A DNA stretch of 6,106 nucleotides from Bacteroidota bacterium (GCA_003519545.1 DOWN01000317.1:1-6106); one strand, 5' to 3'. Shown: positions 1-5,933, numbered from the stretch's first letter. Numbers and translations: made by a program. The notes: generated by a model from the letters alone, not told the origin.

Positions 1-430
1 TTTCAACAACATCTATATATAAATTTTTTATTCTTCTCGTTAAATATTTTTGGAAAAATTCCGGTAAACTTGAGTTCAAAACTCCCATCTCAATTCCCAA
101 TCCTGAATTAACATTTTTCTCTCCAAGTCTTTTGCCATTCCATGTTTCCATTTTTTCATCTTTTTCCTGAACGAATAAAATTTCTCTTACAATTTTTTCT
201 TTCCCGTTTTGTTTCACTTTCAATCCGCCGGGAATTAAAATTAAAACTGAATTTGGTTCATTAAATCCTGTGAGATAATAAAAATTTTTATTCTGTTTGA
301 AATGATAATCCGCATCAAACGATGATGTTCTCAATGAGTTAGAAAAGATAATTGCCATTGTTTCTTTGCCAATTATCTGCATAAATTTTTCACGTCTTGA
401 CTTGTGAAATTCTTTTTGTTTTTTATCCAA
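1..430 (-). CDS. pepP: Xaa-Pro aminopeptidase (aminopeptidase P), N-terminal part, cut by the window edge
   Basis: This is the first 143 codons of a gene that continues beyond position 1. The translation matches the N-terminal AMP_N domain of aminopeptidase P: RR at residues 12-13, then D39/D41, FKQNKNFYYLTGFNEP at about 44-59, and ETWNGKRLG at 95-103, the counterpart of the family's E-x-W-x-G-R-R-L-G. The enzyme removes an N-terminal residue preceding proline in the cytoplasm. Its metal-binding pita-bread domain would lie outside the window, so activity cannot be judged. The start is taken as TTG at 430-428 because the family aligns from about residue 7 (KEFHKSRREKF), upstream of the first ATG (382-380). 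No Shine-Dalgarno is visible before the TTG; the leader is A/T-rich. It follows purF by 20 bases on the same strand, so cotranscription is likely. The family call is firm; the exact start is less so. Confidence 0.85.
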   Translation of the reverse strand, partial: MDKKQKEFHKSRREKFMQIIGKETMAIIFSNSLRTSSFDADYHFKQNKNFYYLTGFNEPNSVLILIPGGLKVKQNGKEKIVREILFVQEKDEKMETWNGKRLGEKNVNSGLGIEMGVLNSSLPEFFQKYLTRRIKNLYIDVVE

Positions 431-450
431 TGTTGTAAAATTTATTTTTA

Positions 451-1965
451 TTAATCGTCAAATGTTTTTTTATTGTCAGGATTGAATTCTTCAACCTCAA
501 TGGGATAGATTCCCGTAAAACAAGCCGTGCAATATCCCGTCTTATCACATTTATACGGAACTGCTGCAAGTAAGTTTTCTTCTGAAAGATAGTCAAGTCT
601 TGTCACTCCCAGTTCATCTCTTATACCTTGAATGTCATTATACTTATTTGCTATCAACTCATTCTTTGAAGGGAAATCCATTCCGTAGTAACAGGGGGAA
701 ATTATTGGTGGTGATGTTATTTTCAGATGTGTCTCTTTTGGATTTGCTTTTTTTATTAAATCAACAAGTAATTTAGATGTAGTTCCTCTTACAATCGAAT
801 CGTCAACTATCACAACTTTCCTGTCTTTTAATACACCTCTTACAATATTAAATTTTGTTTTAACTTTAAATTCTCTTTTATCCTGTCCGGGTTGAATAAA
901 TGTTCTTCCTACGTAGTGACTTCTAATCAAACCAATTTCGTGTTTTATGTTTTTATTTTTCTTAACACTTTTTGTAAAATATCCTAACGTAGCAGTGTTG
1001 GATGAATCCGGAACATTTATCACAACAACTTTTTTCTCATTACTATCCGAAGCGTCATCTTTATCTGGAGGAGGTGCTTGCATCGCAAGGGCTTTGCCAA
1101 GTTGCCTTCTTACCTTATCAACTTTTTCTCCAAACACCATACTGTCAGGTCTTGAAAAATAAATATACTCAAAAATGCAGTGATGATATTTTGCAACCTG
1201 CGGCATAAAGTATGACTTCACATCACCGGTTTCAATTGTATCTCTGTCAACGACTACTATTTCACCCGGTTCAATCTCTCGCACATATTCTCCGCCTATT
1301 ATATCAAGTGCGGTGGTTTCAGAAGTAAAAATTATACTATCTCCAAGTTTACCCATACAGAAAGGTCTTACTCCATGAGGATCTCTGACCGCTATGAGTT
1401 TATCATCGGTCAAAATTACAATTGAATAAGCACCTTTCACATGACTGAACGCATCGAGTAATTTATCTTCAATACTTTCCGCTTTACTCTTTGCGATAAG
1501 GTGTAAAATTATTTCACTGTCAGTTGTAGTTTGAAAAATCGTTCCTTCACTTTCAAGTTTTTTTCTCAAACCTTTTGTATTCGTCAAATTTCCATTGTGA
1601 GATAATGCAAGATGCCCGTCTTTATAATTCACCTTGAATGGCTGAACGTTTGCTTTATTATCCGCTGCACCTGTTGTTGAATATCTGTTATGACCGATTG
1701 CAGCATTACCTTTTAAAACATCAGTTAAAATTTTATGATCTGCGAAAACCTGTGTAACAAGTCCGATACCTTTATGAACATTAAAAACATTTCTTCCTTT
1801 TTCTTTGTTATACTCACTTGATACAATACCTGCTGCTTCTTGTCCTCTGTGTTGCAAAGCGTGAAGTCCGTAATAAGTCATTATAGACGCTTCCGGATGA
1901 TTATAAATTCCGAACACTCCGCAATTAGATTTTAAAGAAGGATTTTCTTTTTTTATATATTCCAT
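451..1965 (-). CDS. purF: Amidophosphoribosyltransferase (glutamine PRPP amidotransferase), iron-sulfur type
   Basis: Catalyses the first step of de novo purine synthesis: PRPP plus glutamine gives 5-phosphoribosylamine. The class II glutaminase domain comes first. A 14-residue leader precedes the nucleophile Cys15 (CGVFGI) and would be removed, as in the Bacillus subtilis enzyme. Glutaminase motifs are HALQHRGQEAAGI (about 35-47), GHNRYSTTG (91-99), SHNGNLTN (122-129) and TTTDSE (146-151). The phosphoribosyltransferase domain follows, with VPDSS (318-322), YVGRTFIQP (351-359) and the PRPP loop VVIVDDSIVRGTTS (384-397). Cysteines 263 (HHCIFEYIYFSRPDS), 425 (SPPIISPCYYG), 473 or 479, and 482 (GYCTACFTG) sit where the 4Fe-4S ligands of the B. 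subtilis type lie. At 504 residues it is a little long; a hydrophilic stretch rich in P, D, S and K (about 297-312) precedes VVVINVPDSS. The ATG at 1965 lies 7 bases after the PHP gene stop, in an A-rich leader (TAAAAAAATAATG). Confidence 0.97.
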   Translation of the reverse strand: MEYIKKENPSLKSNCGVFGIYNHPEASIMTYYGLHALQHRGQEAAGIVSSEYNKEKGRNVFNVHKGIGLVTQVFADHKILTDVLKGNAAIGHNRYSTTGAADNKANVQPFKVNYKDGHLALSHNGNLTNTKGLRKKLESEGTIFQTTTDSEIILHLIAKSKAESIEDKLLDAFSHVKGAYSIVILTDDKLIAVRDPHGVRPFCMGKLGDSIIFTSETTALDIIGGEYVREIEPGEIVVVDRDTIETGDVKSYFMPQVAKYHHCIFEYIYFSRPDSMVFGEKVDKVRRQLGKALAMQAPPPDKDDASDSNEKKVVVINVPDSSNTATLGYFTKSVKKNKNIKHEIGLIRSHYVGRTFIQPGQDKREFKVKTKFNIVRGVLKDRKVVIVDDSIVRGTTSKLLVDLIKKANPKETHLKITSPPIISPCYYGMDFPSKNELIANKYNDIQGIRDELGVTRLDYLSEENLLAAVPYKCDKTGYCTACFTGIYPIEVEEFNPDNKKTFDD

Positions 1966-1972
1966 TATTTTT

Positions 1973-3058
1973 TTATACTACTCTTATATGATTTGAAAAT
2001 ATCCACCCCTTATCCCCTGCCCATGCTTCTATCCTGTAACATCCTTTTTCCATACTGTGCCATAAACAATTAAACCCTTTTATTTCGTCAATACATTTTC
2101 CGTTTTGAATAAATCTGATTTTTGATTCCTTCGGTATATAAGCAGTAAATGTGATTTTTTTATTTTTAGTTAAATCAATTTTTATTTCATCCCCCATCTG
2201 ATAAAGTTCATTTTCATATTCAGCAAAGAACCTGAATCCCCTGCCATCTCCATGATATGAATTAACTATAAAACTTCTTCCGTCTTTCAATGCTTTCAAT
2301 ATTTCCTGTTTATCTTCATTAAATTTTTCAGGATTTCCGGGTGAAAGTTTTTTTTCTGTGAATATATGTGTTCTTATAGATTTAAATAAAACTTTATATG
2401 GAAAAATTTCAACTTCATACATACCGAGAATATTCTGTTTAAAAGCATGTGCATCCACTCCACCAATTCCTGTTACTTTTCTTTCCATATTCAGTTCGTC
2501 CCATTTATTCAGAGTTTCCTCAGGTGGAGCAACTATAGTTCGCAATGGATGAATAAGCCGGTAAAGTTTATTTTTTTCCGTCAGCCCTTCCATCCATTCA
2601 CTCATATGATTCCAAATTTCAATTCCGTTAAAGTCTTCACTACCCCATTCAGTGAAAGGATAAGGAGGATGATTTGGTAAATGATTTCTTTTTTCATCAG
2701 GGTGTGCAATAAATCCAAATCCACCGTTTTCATTTATCTCGGTTATATATTCCTTTGCTGACTTTACATTACCCAAATCACCGTCTTCAAGTATCTCAAA
2801 CGAACCCAGCGGTTTATCAAGACCTAATACGAGATAATGATTTTTATTTTTCAAATCGTTCAGTTCATAACCGACAATAAGTAAAGTATCGCCGTGCCAC
2901 TTTTCATAGCCGAGATCTTTTGCTTTCATTGTGTTATGATCGGTTAAAATTATGTAATCAAGATTTACTTCATTTGCAAATCTTGTAATCTCTTCAACCG
3001 TTCCAGAACCATCTGAATAAATTGAGTGTATATGTATCGCTCCGGAGTATTCGAACAT
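1973..3058 (-). CDS. PHP-domain metallohydrolase, CehA/McbA-like
   Basis: A 361-residue cytoplasmic protein with no signal peptide. Residues 1 to about 235 form a PHP (polymerase and histidinol phosphatase) domain. The expected metal ligands are visible: HIHSIYSDGS (H9, H11, D16), LTDHNT (D40, H41), GYEL (E65), NHYLVLG (H74), FIAHPDE (H119) and GGVDAHAF (D202, H204). This is a complete trinuclear-type set, so the protein should be an active metal-dependent phosphoesterase or related hydrolase. Residues about 255-361 form a beta-rich tail (LKDGRSFIVNS, MGDEIKIDL, IRFIQNGK, CYRIEAWAGDKGWIFSNHIRVV) of the kind that follows the PHP domain in CehA/McbA-type proteins. The substrate cannot be read from sequence; members of this group include carbaryl hydrolase, but general phosphoester turnover is equally possible. 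It sits between a DUF2752 gene (8-base gap) and purF (7-base gap) in one transcription unit. A link to nucleotide metabolism is only suggested by position. Confidence 0.85.
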   Translation of the reverse strand: MFEYSGAIHIHSIYSDGSGTVEEITRFANEVNLDYIILTDHNTMKAKDLGYEKWHGDTLLIVGYELNDLKNKNHYLVLGLDKPLGSFEILEDGDLGNVKSAKEYITEINENGGFGFIAHPDEKRNHLPNHPPYPFTEWGSEDFNGIEIWNHMSEWMEGLTEKNKLYRLIHPLRTIVAPPEETLNKWDELNMERKVTGIGGVDAHAFKQNILGMYEVEIFPYKVLFKSIRTHIFTEKKLSPGNPEKFNEDKQEILKALKDGRSFIVNSYHGDGRGFRFFAEYENELYQMGDEIKIDLTKNKKITFTAYIPKESKIRFIQNGKCIDEIKGFNCLWHSMEKGCYRIEAWAGDKGWIFSNHIRVV

Positions 3059-3066
3059 TTAAATTG

Positions 3067-3507
3067 TTATTCCTGATGTCCGTATAAAATATTCATTATC
3101 CATATAATTAAAAACAAACTAATCATTACCCAATTGAATATTTTTTGATTTACGGGTTTAAGTTTTTTATTTTTAAAAGAAAGAATTATTATGAGTGAAG
3201 TTATAATCACAAGCACCGGATAAAAAATTATTGCAGTAGGGTTGAAATAAAATATTCTGTCGATATCCGGAACAAAAAATCCCAATAAACTCCTCGACAT
3301 TCCACAGAAAGCACAAGGAATTCCGAAAATGTTAAGCATTAAACAAGATGAGTCGTAATCTTTGTAAATCCCCGTCCAGCCGAACAAAAGCCGAAGTATA
3401 TCAGGGAAAGGTATTATTAAATTCAGTAGTCCATATATTAAAATCCCAAGTATAACGAGTCTGATTTTCCATGCTTCTGAACTTGTGATGTCAACAATTT
3501 TAAACAT
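3067..3507 (-). CDS. DUF2752 family membrane protein
   Basis: A 146-residue integral membrane protein with about three hydrophobic segments (roughly 16-33, 91-110 and 125-142). The DUF2752 signature is clear: C55 in SSCLMLNIFGIPCAFCGMSR, C65 and C68 as CxxC followed by GMSR (the family form is PCPGCGMTR), and FNP at 88-90 for the family's conserved NP. Its function is not known. The conserved cysteines next to a membrane segment suggest metal or thiol chemistry or a structural disulfide, which is inference only. The ATG at 3507 lies one base after the upstream gene's TGA. It is preceded by AGGTG at 3516-3512, one of the few Shine-Dalgarno-like sites here, so translation is probably coupled. 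DUF2752 and DUF2085 lying two genes apart, both with cysteine motifs, suggests that the three membrane proteins act together. Confidence 0.85.
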   Translation of the reverse strand: MFKIVDITSSEAWKIRLVILGILIYGLLNLIIPFPDILRLLFGWTGIYKDYDSSCLMLNIFGIPCAFCGMSRSLLGFFVPDIDRIFYFNPTAIIFYPVLVIITSLIIILSFKNKKLKPVNQKIFNWVMISLFLIIWIMNILYGHQE

Positions 3508-3508
3508 A

Positions 3509-4036
3509 TCACACCTGAGGATTATTCACACTTACATCATTTCCGCTCTTCTTATTAATAATTGAAATGTAAATTACTGCACCGATTACCGCAAACAAAC
3601 AATGACTTATAAGTCTTGAGACAAGTTCCATAATTGCCATAGTCGGAGAAAATCCGTGATCGGAATACTCATTCGATAATTTATTTATCATCTCATTCAT
3701 TTCCGGAGTAATTTCAAGATTCATCTGTTCAAGCATAGTTGTCATTTCCATAATTGGATTTGCACTTGAGAATAAAAATATTGACTGCGACGCAGCCGTA
3801 ACTATCACCGCTGATAAAACACCAGTCAATACTCCCATAATAATGCCGTCTTTATATTCAAATTTTTGATTGACTTTTTTCAGTTCCTTTTCATAAACCT
3901 TAGCGGCAACTACTCCTCCCAAAACTGCATTCATACAGCAAATCAACTGAATCAGATTTATAACCGGAAATATTGAAAGAATTACAATAGTCATAGTTCC
4001 GAAAATTACCGGTGCGAGACGGTTGGGACTTTTCAT
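3509..4036 (-). CDS. Conserved multi-pass membrane protein of unknown function (DUF4199-like layout)
   Basis: A 175-residue protein, not confidently assigned to a named family. It has four hydrophobic segments at about 9-26, 28-47, 64-90 and 138-160. Notable local features are CC-MNAVLGG in segment 2 (C33, C34, G40, G41), GIIMGVLTGVLSAVI opening segment 3, and a methionine- and glutamate-rich amphipathic stretch at about 95-120 (MEMTTMLEQMN...PEMNEMINKL) that probably forms an extramembrane helix. The tail (161-175) is polar. The small-residue GG/GxxxG pattern and the four-helix layout resemble DUF4199-type proteins of Bacteroidota, but this is a weak resemblance. The start ATG overlaps the stop of the DUF2085 gene as ATGA (4036-4033), which means translational coupling, and its stop is one base before the DUF2752 ATG. 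It is therefore the middle member of a three-gene membrane module. Confidence 0.7.
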   Translation of the reverse strand: MKSPNRLAPVIFGTMTIVILSIFPVINLIQLICCMNAVLGGVVAAKVYEKELKKVNQKFEYKDGIIMGVLTGVLSAVIVTAASQSIFLFSSANPIMEMTTMLEQMNLEITPEMNEMINKLSNEYSDHGFSPTMAIMELVSRLISHCLFAVIGAVIYISIINKKSGNDVSVNNPQV

Positions 4037-4479
4037 TTAATTTTTTTTTTATAGTTTTTAAAATTTTTCAATTCAAGATAAACCATAGTAAATCCGGGAA
4101 TCAGATAAAAAGGCAAAACAACACCGAGTAAAAAACCGGTTATACTCCGGGTTAAAAAAGTATTTTTATGAATTCCCGAAATATCAAGTAAAACATCCGC
4201 CAGCATTAAACCCGCAGCGGAAAGCAACATCCAAACGTGTGGCAATGTTGTATTATCAAGTTTTTTAAAAAACGGATAAACAATCACACCTGCCAAAAAA
4301 CCCGCATATAAAATAAAACATCTTGAACATACAGCAAACATTTCTCCGAATATATGAAAACTTCTGCTTTCTTCCTGATGACACGTAGTCGAAAAAAAAG
4401 TATAAATTCCTTGAGAAATCGAGTTTAAAATACTTCCCGGCTTCGAATTTGCCATTAATACCGGAGCCAAAAGAATCAA
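4033..4479 (-). CDS. DUF2085 family membrane protein; true start probably further upstream
   Basis: Counted from the TTG at 4479-4477 this is 148 residues. The DUF2085 signature is clear: IYTFFSTTCHQEESRSFHIFG (about 25-45, C33-H34-Q35 and R39-S40) and FAVCSRCFILYAGF (about 48-61, C51 and C54 as CxxC). Two or three hydrophobic segments follow (57-70, 82-100, 112-137), then a lysine-rich tail. The function of the family is unknown; the CHQ plus CxxC cysteines near the membrane face could bind metal or form disulfides. The TTG start begins in the middle of a hydrophobic helix (ILLAPVLMA), and the same frame stays open upstream to 4533, so the real protein is probably about 18 residues longer (see the separate entry). 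It is the first gene of the minus-strand operon and overlaps the next gene by ATGA. An A10 run (4050-4041) lies just before its stop codon. Confidence 0.82.
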   Translation of the reverse strand: MILLAPVLMANSKPGSILNSISQGIYTFFSTTCHQEESRSFHIFGEMFAVCSRCFILYAGFLAGVIVYPFFKKLDNTTLPHVWMLLSAAGLMLADVLLDISGIHKNTFLTRSITGFLLGVVLPFYLIPGFTMVYLELKNFKNYKKKIK

Positions 4480-4533
4480 TGCACACCAAAGAATACTTAA
4501 AACTAAAAATATATAATAAACTTTTTTGATAAT
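4480..4533 (-). other. In-frame N-terminal extension of the DUF2085 gene, without a standard start codon
   Basis: Reading upstream from the TTG at 4479 in the same frame gives IIKKVYYIFLVLSILWCA before an in-frame TAA at 4536-4534. Two lysines followed by a long hydrophobic run that joins directly to LILLAPVLMA is what the first transmembrane helix of a DUF2085 protein should look like. No ATG, GTG or TTG exists in these 18 codons. Possible initiators are ATT (4533-4531) or ATC (4530-4528). Other explanations are that translation really begins at TTG 4479 with a shortened helix, or that a base change or sequencing error removed the start codon. Confidence 0.5.
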
Positions 4534-4613
4534 TTAAAAATACTTTAAATATAAAAATAAATAAACGAACAATAATTACCCCTATAAATTATCAATCTAA
4601 CTCCAATTATTTT

Positions 4614-4645
4614 TTGACTTATTTTTAAGTCATTTTTTATATACT
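4614..4645 (+). promoter_or_regulatory. Possible promoter of the ATPase gene, overlapping palindrome 1
   Basis: TTGACT (4614-4619) is five of six with a -35 box. TATATA (4638-4643, 18-base spacing) or TATACT (4640-4645, 20-base spacing) could be the -10 box. Transcription would then begin near 4650, inside palindrome 2, giving a leader of only about 20 bases. Both palindromes would cover the promoter and start, as operators do. The match is to the general sigma-70 pattern, and in AT-rich DNA such matches occur by chance. If the organism uses the Bacteroidota consensus, this assignment is wrong. Confidence 0.3.
4615..4632. repeat. Palindrome 1 (upstream pair, first unit)
   Basis: TGACTTATTTTTAAGTCA: two perfect 7-bp arms, TGACTTA and TAAGTCA, around a TTTT centre. 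It is directly followed by six T (4633-4638), so on the plus strand it could also fold as a weak hairpin with a U-tract. It starts 33 bp before palindrome 2. Confidence 0.9.
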
Positions 4646-4647
4646 TT

Positions 4648-4665
4648 TGACCTAATTATAAGTCA
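4648..4665. repeat. Palindrome 2 (upstream pair, second unit)
   Basis: TGACCTAATTATAAGTCA: 7-bp arms with one mismatch around ATTA. One further T-A pair extends it to 20 bp (4647-4666). It ends 7 bases before the ATPase ATG at 4673, so anything bound here would cover the start of translation or transcription. Confidence 0.9.
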
Positions 4666-4672
4666 ATTTCTT

Positions 4673-5872
4673 ATGAATAATTTATTTGAATTCCAGAATA
4701 ATCTTTTGAAATCCGTGAATAATCATTTTTTCAGATTTTTATATGATAAAGTTGATTTAAAGCAGAGGTTAATAAGCATTAAAGGATTGAGAGGTTCAGG
4801 AAAAACCACTTTATTGCTCCAACTTATTAAATATAAACTCGGAGTAAGTGACAAAATTTTATATGTCACCGCAGACCATCCTTATTTCTATTCGAATTCT
4901 CTTTTTAATCTTGCAAGTGAATTTTATAATCTTGGTGGGAAATATCTTTTTATAGATGAAGTACATAAATACGTAAATTGGTCAAGAGAGTTAAAATTAA
5001 TTTATGACGGATTTCCTGAAATGAAAGTAATTTTTACTGCTTCTTCTGCTCTTGATATTTATAAAGGTGAATCTGATTTGAGCAGAAGAGTGAAACCTTA
5101 TGACCTCCCCGGACTTTCATTCAGAGAATATTTAAATTTATTGGATAGAAAAAAATTCACTCCGTTCAGTCTGCAAGATATTCTCAAACATTCTCAAAAA
5201 ATTTCAAATGAAATAATTTCAGAGTTAAATAAACCTTTATATCAGTTTAATAAATATCTTAAAAAAGGATATTTACCATTCACTGCTGAAGAGACGGAAG
5301 ATTCATATCTCGAAAAAATTTATAACGTAATCAGCATTACTTTAACTTCAGACCTGGCACTTTCATATCAACTTACATCCTCCGATGTAATTAAAATAAA
5401 AAAATTACTTGGTATTATAGCCGGCTCCGTTCCCTTCTCTCCAAACGTCTCAGATCTCGCAAGAAAAATGGAAATCAGCAGAGATTATATAAAAAATTAT
5501 TTTGTAAATCTGACTGAAGCAAAAATGATCAACACATTAGGACCGAGATTAAAAAAAACAGGAGCATTACAGAAACCGGGGAAAATATTTCTGGAAAATA
5601 CAAATTTAAGTTATGCATTGACAGAAAAACCTGATACCGGGAATTTACGTGAAACATTTTTTCTCAATCAGATTAAAAATTCAAAACTAAAAATTTATTC
5701 TCACACATCCGCTGATTTTATGATTAATGATGATTTATTTTTTGAGATTGGCAGAAAAAACAAAGACACAGGGCAAATTAAAAATTTAAAAAATTCTTAT
5801 TTGGTTTTGGATGGCATAGAAACAGGATTCAAAAACAGAATACCATTATATTTATTTGGTTTTTTATACTAA
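4673..5872 (+). CDS. AAA_14/DUF4143 family ATPase
   Basis: A 399-residue P-loop ATPase. Walker A is GLRGSGKTT (38-46), Walker B is YLFIDEVHKY (91-100, D95 E96) and sensor 1 is VIFTASSALDI (119-129). SDLSRRV (134-140) and LPGLSFREYL (145-154) follow, typical of the AAA_14 group. Residues about 240-290 look like a winged helix (FSPNVSDLARKMEISRDYIKNYFVNLTEAKMI). The end (325-399) is the DUF4143-type tail with a degenerate nuclease-like pattern: E327 in RETFFLNQIK, D348 in SADFMI, and E358 with K362 or K364 in FFEIGRKNK. Members are common, multi-copy and poorly understood in bacteria and archaea; DNA binding and ATP hydrolysis are likely, but the role is unknown. The ATG at 4673 has no Shine-Dalgarno. 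The gene stands alone, divergent from the purF operon, and is bounded on each side by a pair of TGACYTA-N4-TARGTCA palindromes starting or ending within 8 bases of the ORF. All ATPase motifs are intact, so it is not a decayed copy. Confidence 0.9.
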   Translation: MNNLFEFQNNLLKSVNNHFFRFLYDKVDLKQRLISIKGLRGSGKTTLLLQLIKYKLGVSDKILYVTADHPYFYSNSLFNLASEFYNLGGKYLFIDEVHKYVNWSRELKLIYDGFPEMKVIFTASSALDIYKGESDLSRRVKPYDLPGLSFREYLNLLDRKKFTPFSLQDILKHSQKISNEIISELNKPLYQFNKYLKKGYLPFTAEETEDSYLEKIYNVISITLTSDLALSYQLTSSDVIKIKKLLGIIAGSVPFSPNVSDLARKMEISRDYIKNYFVNLTEAKMINTLGPRLKKTGALQKPGKIFLENTNLSYALTEKPDTGNLRETFFLNQIKNSKLKIYSHTSADFMINDDLFFEIGRKNKDTGQIKNLKNSYLVLDGIETGFKNRIPLYLFGFLY

Positions 5873-5879
5873 AACATTT

Positions 5880-5897
5880 TGACTTACTTTTAGGTCA
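5880..5897. repeat. Palindrome 3 (downstream pair, first unit)
   Basis: TGACTTACTTTTAGGTCA: 7-bp arms with one mismatch in DNA, which becomes a G-U pair in plus-strand RNA, around CTTT. It starts 8 bases after the last base of the ATPase stop codon. It matches palindrome 1 at 16 of 18 positions. Confidence 0.9.
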
Positions 5898-5902
5898 TTT
5901 TT
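5880..5902 (+). terminator. Possible weak intrinsic terminator of the ATPase gene
   Basis: Palindrome 3 followed by five T (5898-5902) has the shape of a hairpin with a U-tract just after the stop codon. The stem is only 7 pairs, with two G-C pairs and one G-U, so it is weak. Palindrome 1, in front of the gene, has the same shape, which argues that termination is not the only purpose of these sequences. Confidence 0.35.
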
Positions 5903-5912
5903 AGACAATATA

Positions 5913-5930
5913 TGACCTAATATTAAGTCA
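5913..5930. repeat. Palindrome 4 (downstream pair, second unit)
   Basis: TGACCTAATATTAAGTCA: 7-bp arms with one mismatch around ATAT. It starts 33 bp after palindrome 3, exactly the spacing of the upstream pair. It matches palindrome 2 at 16 of 18 positions, and both are followed by ATT. Confidence 0.9.
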
Positions 5931-5933
5931 ATT

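Larger units (their letters stand above)
4534..4672. promoter_or_regulatory. Divergent intergenic region between the DUF2085-purF operon and the ATPase gene
   Basis: These 139 bases separate two genes transcribed away from each other, so they must hold promoters for both directions. The half near the ATPase gene carries two palindromes (4615-4632 and 4648-4665). The half near the minus-strand operon (4537-4610) is very AT-rich, and I could not settle on a promoter there. TATATTTA on the minus strand (about 4553-4546) resembles the Bacteroidota TAnnTTTG element, but its partner is not well placed. Confidence 0.55.

Noticed and set aside
947..1208. Two plus-strand open frames of about 70 codons
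   Set aside because: They lie antisense to the well-supported purF gene, their translations are low-complexity and resemble nothing, and they overlap each other in different frames.
2358..2680. Two plus-strand open frames of 64 and 77 codons
   Set aside because: They lie antisense to the PHP gene, whose metal ligands and domain order are clear. No sign of independent coding.
4033..4050. Programmed -1 frameshift on the A10 run fusing the DUF2085 protein to the next protein
   Set aside because: A -1 shift would enter the frame of the next gene, but that frame has a TAA at 4039-4037 directly before its ATG, so no fusion can form.
4265..4489. 74-codon minus-strand open frame
   Set aside because: It is a shifted frame within the DUF2085 gene, which carries the CHQ and CxxC signature in the other frame.
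4615..5930. CRISPR-like array
   Set aside because: The repeats are 18-bp palindromes in two pairs with a 15-bp spacer each, separated by a whole gene. There is no series of regular spacers and no cas gene.
4615..5933. Ordinary insertion sequence
   Set aside because: The ends are direct, not inverted, repeats of palindromes; the gene is an AAA_14 ATPase without a transposase catalytic motif; and no target-site duplication is obvious.
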